In this document: positions 8,358-16,989 of the stretch, in pieces
Layout of the letters: every line of letters starts with the position of its first letter
Position numbering within the stretch: position 1 is the first letter of the stretch
NCBI RefSeq assembly: GCF_900167365.1
Contig: NZ_FUXL01000001.1
Location: forward strand, 141,507 to 205,506
Reading direction: 5' to 3'
Source: Consotaella salsifontis
GTDB taxonomy: Bacteria > Pseudomonadota > Alphaproteobacteria > Rhizobiales > Rhizobiaceae
Length of the DNA stretch: 64,000 bases
Notes under the pieces: model-generated
Databases searched by the model: none
Told to the model about the DNA's origin: nothing
What the model saw: only the letters and a program-made list of their open reading frames with translations
Program-made: the position numbers and the translations under genes

Positions 8358-9239
8358 TCAGCGTTTCGAGAACGCCTCGAGGCGAGCGAGAAGCGCGGAG
8401 GTGTCCCAACGCCGTCCGCCGAGCGCCTCGACCTCTCCATAGAACTGGTCGACGAGCGCCGTCACCGGCAGGACTGCGCCGTTGCGCCGTGCTTCGGCGA
8501 GGCAGAAGCCGAGATCCTTGCGCATCCACTCGACGGCGAAACCGTGGTCGTACTCGCCCTTGTCCATGGTCTTGTGGCGGTTCTCCATCTGCCACGATCC
8601 GGCCGCGCCCTTGGAGATGACCTCGACGACCTTGCTGATGTCGAGGCCGGCGCACTTGCCGAAATGGATGGCCTCGGAGAGCCCCTGCACGACGCCGGCG
8701 ATGCATATCTGGTTCATCATTTTCGTGAGCTGACCGGAGCCGGCTGGACCCATCAGCCCGACCATTCTGGCGTAGGTCTCGATGACGGGCTTTGCCTCGG
8801 CGAAGGCGGCCTCCTCACCGCCTGCCATCACGGTGAGCACGCCGTTTTCGGCGCCGGCCTGCCCGCCCGAAACAGGCGCATCGAGAAAGCGCAGACCGCG
8901 TTCCCTGGCTGCTGCGTCGAGCTCGCGCGCGACCTCGGCCGACGCCGTCGTGTTGTCGATCAGAATGGCGCCTTTCTTCATGCCGGAGAAGGCACCATCC
9001 TCGCCAAGAACGACGGAGCGGAGGTCGTCATCGTTGCCGACGCAGGTGAAGACGAAGTCAGCGCCCTCGCAGGCCTCACGAGGCGTCGCGGCATGAAGAC
9101 CGGAAAACTCCCGGGCCCACCGCTCTGCCTTCGCCGCCGTGCGGTTGAAGACGGTCACGTCGTGGCCGCCACGCGTCTTCAGATGGCCGGCCATAGGGTA
9201 GCCCATCACACCCAGTCCGATGAAGGCGACCTTCGCCAT
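8358..9239 (-). CDS. NAD(P)-dependent beta-hydroxyacid dehydrogenase (3-hydroxyisobutyrate dehydrogenase / tartronate semialdehyde reductase family)
   Basis: Soluble oxidoreductase of 293 aa, the normal family length. The N-terminal Rossmann motif is GLGVMGYPMAGHL, the substrate-binding signature is DAPVSGGQAGAENG and the catalytic lysine lies in GSGQLTKMMNQ. The substrate cannot be told from sequence: 3-hydroxyisobutyrate, tartronate semialdehyde and succinate semialdehyde are all used by close relatives. It lies 77 bp downstream of the ABC permease genes on the same strand and may share their transcript. Confidence 0.85.
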   Translation of the reverse strand: MAKVAFIGLGVMGYPMAGHLKTRGGHDVTVFNRTAAKAERWAREFSGLHAATPREACEGADFVFTCVGNDDDLRSVVLGEDGAFSGMKKGAILIDNTTASAEVARELDAAARERGLRFLDAPVSGGQAGAENGVLTVMAGGEEAAFAEAKPVIETYARMVGLMGPAGSGQLTKMMNQICIAGVVQGLSEAIHFGKCAGLDISKVVEVISKGAAGSWQMENRHKTMDKGEYDHGFAVEWMRKDLGFCLAEARRNGAVLPVTALVDQFYGEVEALGGRRWDTSALLARLEAFSKR

Positions 9240-9316
9240 GGCAACGTCCTTTCTTTCCTATTCCAACAATCACGGCGATGCCACGAGGCATCCGCCTCTG
9301 TCCGAGACGCCGGTTC

Positions 9317-10114
9317 CTAGCGCTTCTGGTGGCGCGTCAGCCGCTTCTCAACGACATTGGTGATGTTTCGCAGCACCTCGACGATGGAGAGATAGAGCAC
9401 CGCGGCCCAGATGTAGGTCTGGAAGTCGAAAGTCCGGCCGTAGGCGCGCCGCGTTTCGCCGAGAAGATCGTAGACGGTGATGATGGCGACGATGGCCGAA
9501 GCCTTCACCATCAGGATGATCTCGTTCGTGTAGGGACGGAGGGCGACCATCAGCGCCTGGGGCAGAATGACTTTCCAGAAGATCACCAGTCGCGGAAGGC
9601 CGAGCGCCCGCGCACCCTCCCACTGGCCGCGCGGCACGCTTTCGATCGCGCCGCGCAGGATCTCGGCCTGATAGGCGGCGGTGTTCAGGGAAAGCGAGAA
9701 CAGCGCGCAGTACCAGGCTTCGCGGAAAAACCACCAGAGCCCGATCGTTTCGAAAAAGCCGCGAAACTCACCGAACCCGTAATAGAACAGGAAAATCTGC
9801 GCCAGAAGCGGCGTTCCGCGGAAGAAATAGACGAAGGCGAAGGAAAGTCCCCGCGCCAAGCGGTTCCTCGCCATGCGGCCGAAGGCGACCGGAACCGAGA
9901 CCAAGGCGCCGGAGACGATCGACGTGATCACCAGCGATACCGTGACGACAAGCCCGTCGAGGTAGGCCGGTCCGTATTTGGCAAAAAGAGCCGGGTTCCA
10001 GACATTGACGAGGTAGATGACGAGGCCGAGCGCCGCGAGCGCCCACAGCCCCAGCACCAGAATGCCGGCGATTCCCGCGCGCCGCGGCGCCATGGAAGGA
10101 GGTTGAGCGCTCAC
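9317..10114 (-). CDS. Polar amino-acid ABC transporter permease (HisM/ArtM type)
   Basis: Inner-membrane subunit of 265 aa with about five to six helices. The EAA loop that contacts the ATPase reads SVPRGQWEGARALGLPR. It overlaps the other permease gene by 4 bp (ATGA) and forms the translocation pore with it. The specificity is inferred to be lysine/arginine/ornithine/histidine-like from the accompanying binding protein. No ATP-binding subunit gene follows in the window. Confidence 0.88.
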   Translation of the reverse strand: MSAQPPSMAPRRAGIAGILVLGLWALAALGLVIYLVNVWNPALFAKYGPAYLDGLVVTVSLVITSIVSGALVSVPVAFGRMARNRLARGLSFAFVYFFRGTPLLAQIFLFYYGFGEFRGFFETIGLWWFFREAWYCALFSLSLNTAAYQAEILRGAIESVPRGQWEGARALGLPRLVIFWKVILPQALMVALRPYTNEIILMVKASAIVAIITVYDLLGETRRAYGRTFDFQTYIWAAVLYLSIVEVLRNITNVVEKRLTRHQKR

Positions 10115-10827
10115 CGGGCCGTCCCGCCGCGCTTGGTCCAGCGGTCGATGCCGGCAATGCCGGCCGACGACAGCATGGTGAGGATCAGATATAGCACGCA
10201 GGCGAGCCCGAAGAAAAGAAAGGGCTCACGCGCCACGCGTGCGGCCGTCTGGGTTTGGCGCAGGATATCCGTCAGGCCGACGACCGACACTAGCGCCGTG
10301 TCCTTCAGAAGGTTCATCCAGAGATTAGCGAGGCCCGGCAGCGCAATGCGGATAAGCTGCGGCAGGATGATCAGGATCATGATGCGCGAGTTCCGGAGGC
10401 CGAGGGCCATTCCGCCTTCCCATTGCCCCCTGGGGATGGCCCGGAACGCGGAGAGGAACACCTCGCTGGCAAAAGCCGAAAACACCAGCCCGAGAGCGAT
10501 CATGCCGGAAACGAAACCCGACACTTCCACCGGGCCGGTCCCGAGCGCGGCCAGCACTCCGTTGAGCAGGTGCGGTGCGCCGAAATAGACCAGAAAGAGG
10601 GTGAGCAGCTCCGGTAGCCCACGAAAGATGGTGGTGTAGATGTTGGCCGCAAGGTTGAGCGCCCAATCCTCGGAGCGTTTCGCCAACGCCAGCAGGAAGC
10701 CCATGACAAGGCCGATCGGCAGCGTTGCGAGCGCCAGGGAAATGGTGACGAGAACACCGAGGGCGATGTCGTCGCCCCAGCCAAACTCGCCGAAGCCGAG
10801 AAGATCCCAGGTGGAAGGTGCGTTCAT
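10111..10827 (-). CDS. Polar amino-acid ABC transporter permease (HisQ type)
   Basis: Second pore subunit (238 aa) of the amino-acid importer, with the EAA loop AIPRGQWEGGMALGLRNSR and four or five helices. It starts 67 bp after the binding-protein gene and is translationally coupled to the HisM-type gene. As in His/Lys/Arg/Orn systems, two different permeases are encoded rather than one used as a homodimer. Confidence 0.88.
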   Translation of the reverse strand: MNAPSTWDLLGFGEFGWGDDIALGVLVTISLALATLPIGLVMGFLLALAKRSEDWALNLAANIYTTIFRGLPELLTLFLVYFGAPHLLNGVLAALGTGPVEVSGFVSGMIALGLVFSAFASEVFLSAFRAIPRGQWEGGMALGLRNSRIMILIILPQLIRIALPGLANLWMNLLKDTALVSVVGLTDILRQTQTAARVAREPFLFFGLACVLYLILTMLSSAGIAGIDRWTKRGGTAR

Positions 10828-10894
10828 CGCGTTCGGGCAAACAAAGCCGGCCGCGCGGGGCGCGGCCGGGGATGGATGTTAGGGGCGGACCGGC

Positions 10895-11686
10895 TCACTC
10901 GCCGTAGACGTCGAAGTCGAAATACTTGTCCTGGATCTTCTTGTAGGTGCCGTCTTCCCGGATCGCGGCGATGGCCTTGTCGAACATCTCCTTGAGCTTG
11001 TCGTCGCCCTTGCGCAGGCCGATGCCGATGCCCTTGCCGTAGATGGCCGGATCGGCCTTCAGGGTGCCGAGCAGCTTGCAGCAGGCGCCTTCGTCGCTCT
11101 TCAGCCACTCGTCCAGAACCACGACGTCATCCATCACGGCGTCGAGGCGGCCATTGGCGATATCGAGCTTGTACTCTTCGGCGGTCGGATAGCCGCGCAC
11201 GTCCGCATCGGGGAAATACTGCTCGGCGGCCTGGAAGTGCGTCGTGGCAGCCTGGGCGCCGATCACCTTGTCGGCGAGCGCCTCAGGCGTGGCTTCGGTG
11301 ATGTCGCTGTCCTTCGGCACGGCCACAGCCGGCGGCGTCTGGTAGTACTTCACGCTGAAGGCGATCTGCTCTTCGCGCTCGGGTGTGATGGACATGGATG
11401 CAATAAGCGCGTCGAACTTGTTGTTCTGGAGCGCGGGAATGAGCCCGTCCCAATCCTGGGTCACAAACTCGCACTTGACCTTCATCTCGTCGCAGAGCGC
11501 CTTAGAGATATCGATGTCGAAGCCGGTGAGTTCGCCGCTCGCCGTGAGATAGTTGAAGGGCGGATAGGCGCCTTCGGTGCCGATCCGAACGGTCGACCAA
11601 TCCTTGCCGCTGTCGTCGGCGTGGCCGGCCACGGCGGAAAGCGCCAAAAAGGCTGCGGCAAGAGTCAGGGTACGAGTGGAACGCAT
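10895..11686 (-). CDS. Periplasmic amino-acid-binding protein of the ABC importer
   Basis: Solute-binding protein family 3 member of 263 aa. I chose the ATG at 11686 because it gives a clean signal peptide (MRSTRTLTLAAAFLALSAVA, cleavage after GHA). Longer in-frame starts (11722, 11863) add Arg-rich sequence. The mature part shows VRIGTEGAYPPFNY, the GFDIDISKALCDEMKVKCEF block with two cysteines, and the later LDAVMDDVVVLDEWL block. All are typical of Lys/Arg/Orn- or His-binding proteins. It is the first gene of the importer operon. Confidence 0.88.
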   Translation of the reverse strand: MRSTRTLTLAAAFLALSAVAGHADDSGKDWSTVRIGTEGAYPPFNYLTASGELTGFDIDISKALCDEMKVKCEFVTQDWDGLIPALQNNKFDALIASMSITPEREEQIAFSVKYYQTPPAVAVPKDSDITEATPEALADKVIGAQAATTHFQAAEQYFPDADVRGYPTAEEYKLDIANGRLDAVMDDVVVLDEWLKSDEGACCKLLGTLKADPAIYGKGIGIGLRKGDDKLKEMFDKAIAAIREDGTYKKIQDKYFDFDVYGE

Positions 11687-11914
11687 TCGGGGTGCCTCAC
11701 TGACGCGGACGTCGGACTTCATGCGCTCTCGGTGTCCGCCTTCCGGATGAGCGCGCCTACCAAAGAGGCGATCTTTACCGATCGCACACAAAACGCAACC
11801 GCTGCGGCCCCTCCCGATCAGGGAAAATCGACCAAAGCGCGACGATTTGCTCATCCTATCCACGCCATTCGTCGGAAAGTTGCCAAGTTGGATCGTTTTG
11901 GCGCCAATCTCAGC
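11687..11914. promoter_or_regulatory. Promoter region of the amino-acid importer with a TTGGCGCCAA palindrome
   Basis: Leader region of the binding-protein gene. TTTTGGCGCCAA occurs at 11896-11907, with the perfect palindrome core at 11898-11907. The same 12 bases occur at 4950-4961 in front of the cyclic-di-GMP gene. The regulator is unknown. Confidence 0.35.
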
Positions 11915-12862
11915 TCAATCCGGAATGAGATAAAGCGCGGCGCTGATGGTGAAAAACGACAGGAGCGTCATCGCGAGCATGGCCTGCGCAGCACGCTCCT
12001 GCTGCCCGTATCTCTGGGCGAAGATCGGATACATCGTCATGGCGGGCGATCCGGCCATGACGATGCCGGCCTTGAGGAGAAGTGGATCGTTCGGAACGAT
12101 TCCCACGGTGGCCAGCCCCTCGAACCCGAGGAAGACCAGGAAGGGGTGCAGCAACAGCTTCCCGGCGACCACGAGGGCGACGCCGGGGTCGAAGGCGCCG
12201 GGCTTCAGGCCGTAGAGCGTTCCGCCGATGACGACGAGTGCGACGGCAACGCTCGAGGCCGAGACCACGCTCACCGATTTCGTCACGGGGCCAGGAAGCG
12301 GAACATGCATCAATGAGATGGCGAGGCCGATGATGAGGGAGAGCACGATCGGGCTGGTGAAGAGCCGCCGCGCGATGATTCGCACCAGCACCATGCCTTT
12401 CGCCTCGGAATGGCCGGCGCGTTCTGCCAGGAGCAGCATCAGCGGGATCATGACGGTGTTCTCGACGACGACGTCGAGGGCAAAGGCGATGGCGGCCGCG
12501 CTCGGCAGCGCCATGGCCAGAATCGGATAGCCGACATAGCCGCTGTTGGAGCAGCTCATCCCCATGGCCTGGAAGGTGCTGGCCGCCGATGACATGCCGA
12601 GGACGCGACGACTCACGACATAGCCGATGGCGAAGGCGGCAAGGGAGCCGAAGAGATATGCGCCGATATAGGCGAGGTCGAAAATCTCGCTGAGATCGCG
12701 GCTGATCAGCGCCTGCAGGATCAAGCCGGGCAGGGCAATCGAGACGACGAACTTGCCGAGCGCGGCCAGATCAGCCGCCGTCAAGACCGCCAGGACGACG
12801 GCAACATAGCCGATGCCCATCAGCATGAAGACGACGCTGGTGGTGGAGATCACATCGAGCAT
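11915..12862 (-). CDS. AEC family transporter (auxin efflux carrier-like permease)
   Basis: Inner-membrane carrier of 315 aa with about ten helices, the size and pattern of the AEC family: an N-terminal GYVAVVLAVLTAADLAALGKFVVSIALPG segment and a broken-helix region near MGMSCSNSGYVGYPI. Bacterial members move malonate, malate and other small organic acids, or hydrophobic weak acids. The substrate here is not determinable and no decarboxylase gene lies next to it. It is probably monocistronic. Confidence 0.82.
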   Translation of the reverse strand: MLDVISTTSVVFMLMGIGYVAVVLAVLTAADLAALGKFVVSIALPGLILQALISRDLSEIFDLAYIGAYLFGSLAAFAIGYVVSRRVLGMSSAASTFQAMGMSCSNSGYVGYPILAMALPSAAAIAFALDVVVENTVMIPLMLLLAERAGHSEAKGMVLVRIIARRLFTSPIVLSLIIGLAISLMHVPLPGPVTKSVSVVSASSVAVALVVIGGTLYGLKPGAFDPGVALVVAGKLLLHPFLVFLGFEGLATVGIVPNDPLLLKAGIVMAGSPAMTMYPIFAQRYGQQERAAQAMLAMTLLSFFTISAALYLIPD

Positions 12863-13032
12863 GTCGTGGTGCTCGCGGCGGCGCCTTGGGCGCGACGGAA
12901 ACAGGCGGGCATGGCAAAACGCGGCACAAGAAGCCAGGGCCGGCAGTCTGCGCTACGCGGAAGGCCGGCTCTTCGGCTAGGGAGAACGCGCCCTCATGAT
13001 CCCTTCAGCCGCCAAGGACAAGCCCGTCGGCG

Positions 13033-13644
13033 TCACAGGCCCGAAAATTCAGCCGCGAGAGCGAGGTCCTCAGGAGTGTTGACGTTGAAGAACGGGTCGC
13101 CATCAGGGGCGTCTTTGGCGCGGGGAAACTCGACGGCCTCGGCGTCTGCCGTCTCCAAGAAAGCCTTGATCGAGCGTTTCTGGTTTTCCTGCAGGAAATC
13201 AGGAAGCCGCGCGAGCACCGAGAGCGGCCAATAGGTCACGGTTGGCTGCAGGTCGCCCTCGAAAGATGCGACGCGAGGCCGGAAAGGCGAGCCGGCGCAA
13301 AGGACGTCAACAAGATCGGCGGGAAGGAAAGGCGTATCGGCGGGAACACTGACGAGGCCACCGCAATCGCTGCGGTGAGTCGCCAGCCAGGCTTGCGCCG
13401 CGTCGAGACCGGCCAGCGGCCCGGCGAAATCGGGTAGCCGATCTTTGACGACCATCATACCGAGAGATTCGAATATTGGATCGTCGGGCGCGCTGAGGAG
13501 GATTGGATCGACCCTGCCTTGGAGACAGGCGGTAACGCGCGACAACAGAGTCTGGCCGCCGAGCTCGACCATTGGCTTGGGAACGGGCGCGGCCATACGC
13601 CGGCCGCGCCCGCCCGCCAGAACAAGGCCGGCAACCCGGCTCAG
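13033..13644 (-). CDS. mobA: Molybdenum cofactor guanylyltransferase, with a non-canonical start codon
   Basis: Transfers GMP from GTP to molybdopterin to make the MGD cofactor. The nucleotidyltransferase loop is LAGGRGRRM, followed by the conserved Lys in PKPM, then VPADTPFLP and the C-terminal NVNTPEDL block. The start is awkward. The frame has no ATG, GTG or TTG between the core domain and the ATG at 13791. That ATG would add 49 Arg/Gly-rich residues read out of frame from the upstream lipoprotein gene. A CTG at 13642-13644 overlaps the lipoprotein stop (CTGA) and has GGGAAG 6 nt before it, so I place the start there. It gives 203 aa, a normal MobA size. Confidence 0.78.
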   Translation of the reverse strand: MSRVAGLVLAGGRGRRMAAPVPKPMVELGGQTLLSRVTACLQGRVDPILLSAPDDPIFESLGMMVVKDRLPDFAGPLAGLDAAQAWLATHRSDCGGLVSVPADTPFLPADLVDVLCAGSPFRPRVASFEGDLQPTVTYWPLSVLARLPDFLQENQKRSIKAFLETADAEAVEFPRAKDAPDGDPFFNVNTPEDLALAAEFSGL

Positions 13645-13847
13645 AGCCGGCTTCCCACAACGCCGCCGGTCACGCCGCCCGCGACACCGCCGACGATCGC
13701 TCCCGGCGTATCGCCCACGGCCCCGCCGATCAGCGCACCGCCGACCGCGCCGACACCAGCGCCGGCAACCGTCTTTTCCGTGTGTGTGCATCCGGCGGTG
13801 AGGGCAAGCGCGGCCATCACGACAGCAACCTTCGATATTGGCGACAT
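13641..13847 (-). CDS. Small glycine-zipper lipoprotein (YMGG-like, 17 kDa-antigen type)
   Basis: Lipoprotein of 68 aa. The signal peptide ends in a lipobox LTAGC with the lipidated Cys20. The rest is a glycine-zipper repeat (VGAVGGALIGGAVGDTPGAI, then further VGG/GG repeats), a motif that inserts as packed helices in the envelope. The start at 13847 is preceded by GGGAG at good spacing; a longer frame from 13919 has a charged N-terminus without a signal. It is probably an outer-membrane or periplasmic-face structural lipoprotein. Its stop overlaps the proposed CTG start of mobA. Confidence 0.75.
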   Translation of the reverse strand: MSPISKVAVVMAALALTAGCTHTEKTVAGAGVGAVGGALIGGAVGDTPGAIVGGVAGGVTGGVVGSRL

Positions 13848-13937
13848 GACATCGACTCCCAATCTCGAGCTCTCAGAGTGCTTCTTCAACTGCTTCAAGG
13901 TTGTGGAGTTCCGCTCCAAATACGCTTCTGGCCCGCG

Positions 13938-14414
13938 TCACGAGCCCTTGCCGCGCAGCGTCATCGTGACTGGCCCGACGAGATCATCATAGGTGTCGCG
14001 CAATGCGCGCGGATAGCGGATGGCGACGGAATGGATGAGATCGCCGCGCAGGATATACCGCTCGTAGAAGATCTTGTCCTTGCGGTAGCCCGAAACGACG
14101 GCCCACGTCTTGCCCGTGCGACGATAGGTGACTTCGTCGTCGTCCGCGCGCTTGGCAACGATCGAGGCCGGCGTCTCGCCGCCAGTGTTGGCACGGGCAT
14201 AGATGTAGAGTTCGGCCCCGTCGTTCGATGTCCACGCCATGCCGTCGCCATTGGTCGGGGAGGGCATGCGGTTCGGGAACGCTTCCACCGGAAACGTTGC
14301 GGAGGTGCCGTAGCGGCTGTTGTGATAGGTCAGGTCGTCCGCGCGCGCCGCCAGCGCCGTTGCTGCCACTCCAAGCACGAGAAGGGCCAGCGCCATAGCG
14401 CGATGGGCAAACAT
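13938..14414 (-). CDS. Conserved exported protein of unknown function
   Basis: Protein of 158 aa with a signal peptide (MFAHRAMALALLVLGVAATA, cleavage after ARA). A compact domain follows containing YHNSRYGTSATFPVEAFP, GMAWTSNDGAELYIYA and SGYRKDKIFYERYIL. It looks like a small periplasmic beta-rich domain, but I do not recognise a characterised family. It starts 4 bp after the moaA stop and is therefore in the moaA transcript. A role in molybdenum cofactor metabolism cannot be claimed from that alone. Confidence 0.7.
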   Translation of the reverse strand: MFAHRAMALALLVLGVAATALAARADDLTYHNSRYGTSATFPVEAFPNRMPSPTNGDGMAWTSNDGAELYIYARANTGGETPASIVAKRADDDEVTYRRTGKTWAVVSGYRKDKIFYERYILRGDLIHSVAIRYPRALRDTYDDLVGPVTMTLRGKGS

Positions 14415-14418
14415 CGCC

Positions 14419-15465
14419 TCAGCCCCCCGTCACGCTCATATGGCGCGGCACCGCCGGGCGCTGGGTGGTGCGGTCGATGATGAAGTCGTGCCCCTTTGGT
14501 TTCCGGCTGATCGCTTCGTCGATGGCGCGAACGAGGGCCGCTTCGCCTTCCTCGGAGCGCAGCGCCGCGCGGAGATCCGCGCTGTCCTCCTGGCCGAGGC
14601 ACATGTAGAGTATGCCCGTACACGTCACGCGGACGCGGTTGCAACTTTCGCAGAAATTGTGGCTCATTGGCGTGATAAAGCCGACGCGCCGGCCGGTCTC
14701 GACAACGGTCGCATAGCGGGCAGGGCCGCCGGTGTGAAAGGCGCTTTCTTCCAGGGTGAAACGCGTCGCCAGGGAATCGCGCACGGCCGTCAGCGGCAGA
14801 TACTGATCGAAGCGGTCGGCTTCGATCTCGCCCATGGGCATCGCCTCAATGAAGGTGATGTCCATGCCTTCCTCGTGCGCCCAGGCGACGAGTTCGGGCA
14901 GCTCCGCTTCGTTGAAGTTCTTGAGCGCGACGGTGTTGATCTTCACGGAAAGCCCCGCCGCCTGCGCCGCCGAGATGCCGTCGAGCACCGTGTCGAGATC
15001 GCCCCGACGCGTGATCTGCTTGAACCGGATCGGGTTTAGCGTGTCGAGCGAAACGTTGATCCGCTTGACGCCGCAGTCGGCAAGCTCGCCCGCGTAGCGC
15101 GCCAGCTGAGAACCGTTGCTGGTCACTGTCAGCTCGTCCAGCGCGCCGCTCGCCAGATGGCGCGAGAGCGAGCGGATCAGGTCCATGATGTTCTTGCGGA
15201 CCAGCGGTTCGCCGCCGGTCAGACGCAGCTTGCGCACGCCGCGATCGATGAAGGCGGAGGCCAGCTGGTCCAGTTCCTCCAGCGTCAGCACCTCGCGCTT
15301 CGGCAGGAAGGTCATGTCCTCCGCCATGCAGTAGGTGCAGCGGAAGTCGCACCGATCGGTGACGGAAAGGCGCAGATAGGTTACGCGCCGTCCAAAAGGG
15401 TCGATCATCGGTGCACGAGAGCCAATCGCGCGCGGATCGTGCTTGAAGTCTTCCATCAATTTCAT
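14419..15465 (-). CDS. moaA: GTP 3',8-cyclase, first enzyme of molybdenum cofactor synthesis
   Basis: Radical SAM enzyme (348 aa) that rearranges GTP to 3',8-cyclo-7,8-dihydro-GTP, which MoaC converts to cyclic pyranopterin monophosphate. The N-terminal 4Fe-4S motif is CDFRCTYC (CX3CX2C). The C-terminal cluster cysteines lie in [11 protein letters not shown] and the later GILYMC. The protein ends in the conserved Gly-Gly tail needed for activity. It heads a minus-strand run that ends with mobA; moaC, moaD/E and mogA are not in this window. Confidence 0.95.
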   Translation of the reverse strand: MKLMEDFKHDPRAIGSRAPMIDPFGRRVTYLRLSVTDRCDFRCTYCMAEDMTFLPKREVLTLEELDQLASAFIDRGVRKLRLTGGEPLVRKNIMDLIRSLSRHLASGALDELTVTSNGSQLARYAGELADCGVKRINVSLDTLNPIRFKQITRRGDLDTVLDGISAAQAAGLSVKINTVALKNFNEAELPELVAWAHEEGMDITFIEAMPMGEIEADRFDQYLPLTAVRDSLATRFTLEESAFHTGGPARYATVVETGRRVGFITPMSHNFCESCNRVRVTCTGILYMCLGQEDSADLRAALRSEEGEAALVRAIDEAISRKPKGHDFIIDRTTQRPAVPRHMSVTGG

Positions 15466-15572
15466 GACATTCGCGCCGAGCGCCGGTCCTCTGCTGGCCT
15501 TTCCTGTACTGATAAGGTCCTCAGGAGCGAGGTCAACCCGCAGGCGCGTTCACGAAAAGGAGGAGCCAGACA

Positions 15573-15938
15573 ATGGCCGAAGCCATCCGACCGCCCAAGG
15601 AGATCCGGGTCTCGCATGACCGACGCACGATGACCGTGGTTCAGGAAAGCGGCCGCGAGGACGTTTTTACAGCGGAGATGCTGCGCGTCCTTTCACCCTC
15701 GGCGGAGGTCCAGGGGCATGGGCCCGGTCAGCGCATCACCGTGGCCGGCAAGATGTATGTCAGGATTTCCAGCCTGGAGCCGGTGGGCCGTTACGCCACG
15801 CGCATCGTCTTCGACGACGGCCATTCGACCGGCCTTTACACGTGGACGTACCTGGACCAGCTGGCGCGCGAGAAGGAGGAGCGTTGGCAGGTTTATCTCG
15901 ACGAGATGGCAGCCAAGCGCCTGCATCGGGAACCCTGA
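15573..15938 (+). CDS. DUF971 domain protein
   Basis: Small soluble protein of 121 aa with the DUF971 fold, which also forms the N-terminal domain of gamma-butyrobetaine hydroxylase and some Fe-S-related proteins. Visible blocks are PPKEIRVSHDRRTMTV, FTAEMLRVLSPSAEVQGHG and YATRIVFDDGHSTGLYTWTYL. An excellent ribosome binding site (AAGGAGGAG) precedes the ATG. It is divergent from moaA. Stand-alone DUF971 proteins sit near Fe-S or Mo genes in many proteobacteria, but their molecular role is unproven. Confidence 0.82.
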   Translation: MAEAIRPPKEIRVSHDRRTMTVVQESGREDVFTAEMLRVLSPSAEVQGHGPGQRITVAGKMYVRISSLEPVGRYATRIVFDDGHSTGLYTWTYLDQLAREKEERWQVYLDEMAAKRLHREP

Positions 15939-15996
15939 AGTCGCGATAGCCGATGGCGACTCGTCCCTTCGAGAGAGGTGCCGGCCGTCAAGCGGG

Positions 15997-16014
15997 CGAC
16001 GCCGGGAGGCGTCG
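15997..16014 (-). terminator. GNRA-capped hairpin just after the anbu stop codon
   Basis: CGACGCC (15997-16003) and GGCGTCG (16008-16014) pair around a GGGA loop, 3 bp past the anbu stop. There is no T-tract on either strand. It may terminate or stabilise the 3' end of the anbu transcript. Confidence 0.35.
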
Positions 16015-16016
16015 GC

Positions 16017-16793
16017 CTACTCTCCCAGTCGGCGGCCGGGATAGGACATGATGTTGTCCTTGGCGATCTCGAACGGCGGCAGATGGTCGAAGGCCACCTT
16101 CAGCGCGTCGGACCAGCCTTCCGAGATCGTCTGGTAGTAGGGATCGCGCGCGTCGAAGCGATGGCGGTAGCCGGCGGCGAAACTGTCCGTCTCGTAGAAC
16201 TGCATGTCGATGGGCAGGCCGACCGACAGGTTTGAGCGGATGGTCGAGTCGAAGGACACGAGCAGAAGCTTGGCGCAATCCTCCAGCGACATGGCGCGGT
16301 CATAGGTGCGGATGATGATCGGCCGGCCGTATTTGTGCTCGCCGATCTGGAAGAACGGATTGTCGAGCCCCGCCTCGATGAAGTTGCCTTCCGGGTAGAT
16401 CGTGAAAAGGCGCGGCTGGCCGCCCCTGATCTGGCCGCCAAGAATGAACGTACCGGAGAACATGCCGTCGGCGCTCTGGCCGGTGGCCGCGGTCGAGGCG
16501 ATGACTTCGCGCAGCGTCTCGCCGACGAGCTTGGCTGTCTGGAACATGGTCGGCTGAGAGAGAATGTCCGACTCGCGAGTCGCCGGTGCCGCATAGCGAT
16601 GATCCAGAAGCGCGATCGTCGCCTGGGTGGTCGCCAGATTGCCGGCGCTGAGCAGGCACAGGAATCGCTCTCCCGGCACCTCCCATGTCTTCATTTTCGA
16701 GACCACGGAGATGTTGTCGACACCCGCGTTCGTCCGGGTGTCGGACATGAAGACGATGCCGCGATCGACCTGAATCCCGACACAATAGGTCAT
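16017..16793 (-). CDS. anbu: Anbu, bacterial proteasome-related Ntn peptidase homologue
   Basis: Protein of 258 aa with the proteasome beta-subunit fold. Removal of Met1 would expose Thr2 (MTYCVGIQVDRGIVFMSDTR) as N-terminal nucleophile, and the following Asp and Lys (VSKMK) match the proteasomal active-site set. Anbu proteins assemble into open spiral rings and their substrates are unknown. The neighbouring alpha-E and circularly permuted ATP-grasp genes on the same strand are the standard Anbu partners, linking the system to synthesis or turnover of a short peptide. The transglutaminase-like gene often found in such clusters is absent here. Confidence 0.9.
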   Translation of the reverse strand: MTYCVGIQVDRGIVFMSDTRTNAGVDNISVVSKMKTWEVPGERFLCLLSAGNLATTQATIALLDHRYAAPATRESDILSQPTMFQTAKLVGETLREVIASTAATGQSADGMFSGTFILGGQIRGGQPRLFTIYPEGNFIEAGLDNPFFQIGEHKYGRPIIIRTYDRAMSLEDCAKLLLVSFDSTIRSNLSVGLPIDMQFYETDSFAAGYRHRFDARDPYYQTISEGWSDALKVAFDHLPPFEIAKDNIMSYPGRRLGE

Positions 16794-16989
16794 GATGAGC
16801 CACGAGCTCCTTCGAGGACGACGGCTCGGCGCCGTTCATTCCATAGTATTTCCAGATACTCGCCCGAAGCTGTAGCGCAGCTATGCGGCAGCGCCAAGAC
16901 GCGCGACGGACACACCGCCCGATCCTTCTCGCTTGCCCGGGCGCATCACCGAACTTGATCTCGCTTCTACGTTGCAGATGGCGTGCCGC

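Noticed and set aside
9277-9292. GATGCC-ACGA-GGCATC hairpin after the permease gene as a terminator
   Set aside because: Only six base pairs, no T-tract on the minus strand, and the dehydrogenase gene follows in the same direction.
12866-13234. Plus-strand 122-residue frame between the AEC carrier gene and mobA
   Set aside because: Arg-rich translation that overlaps mobA in antisense. No motif seen.
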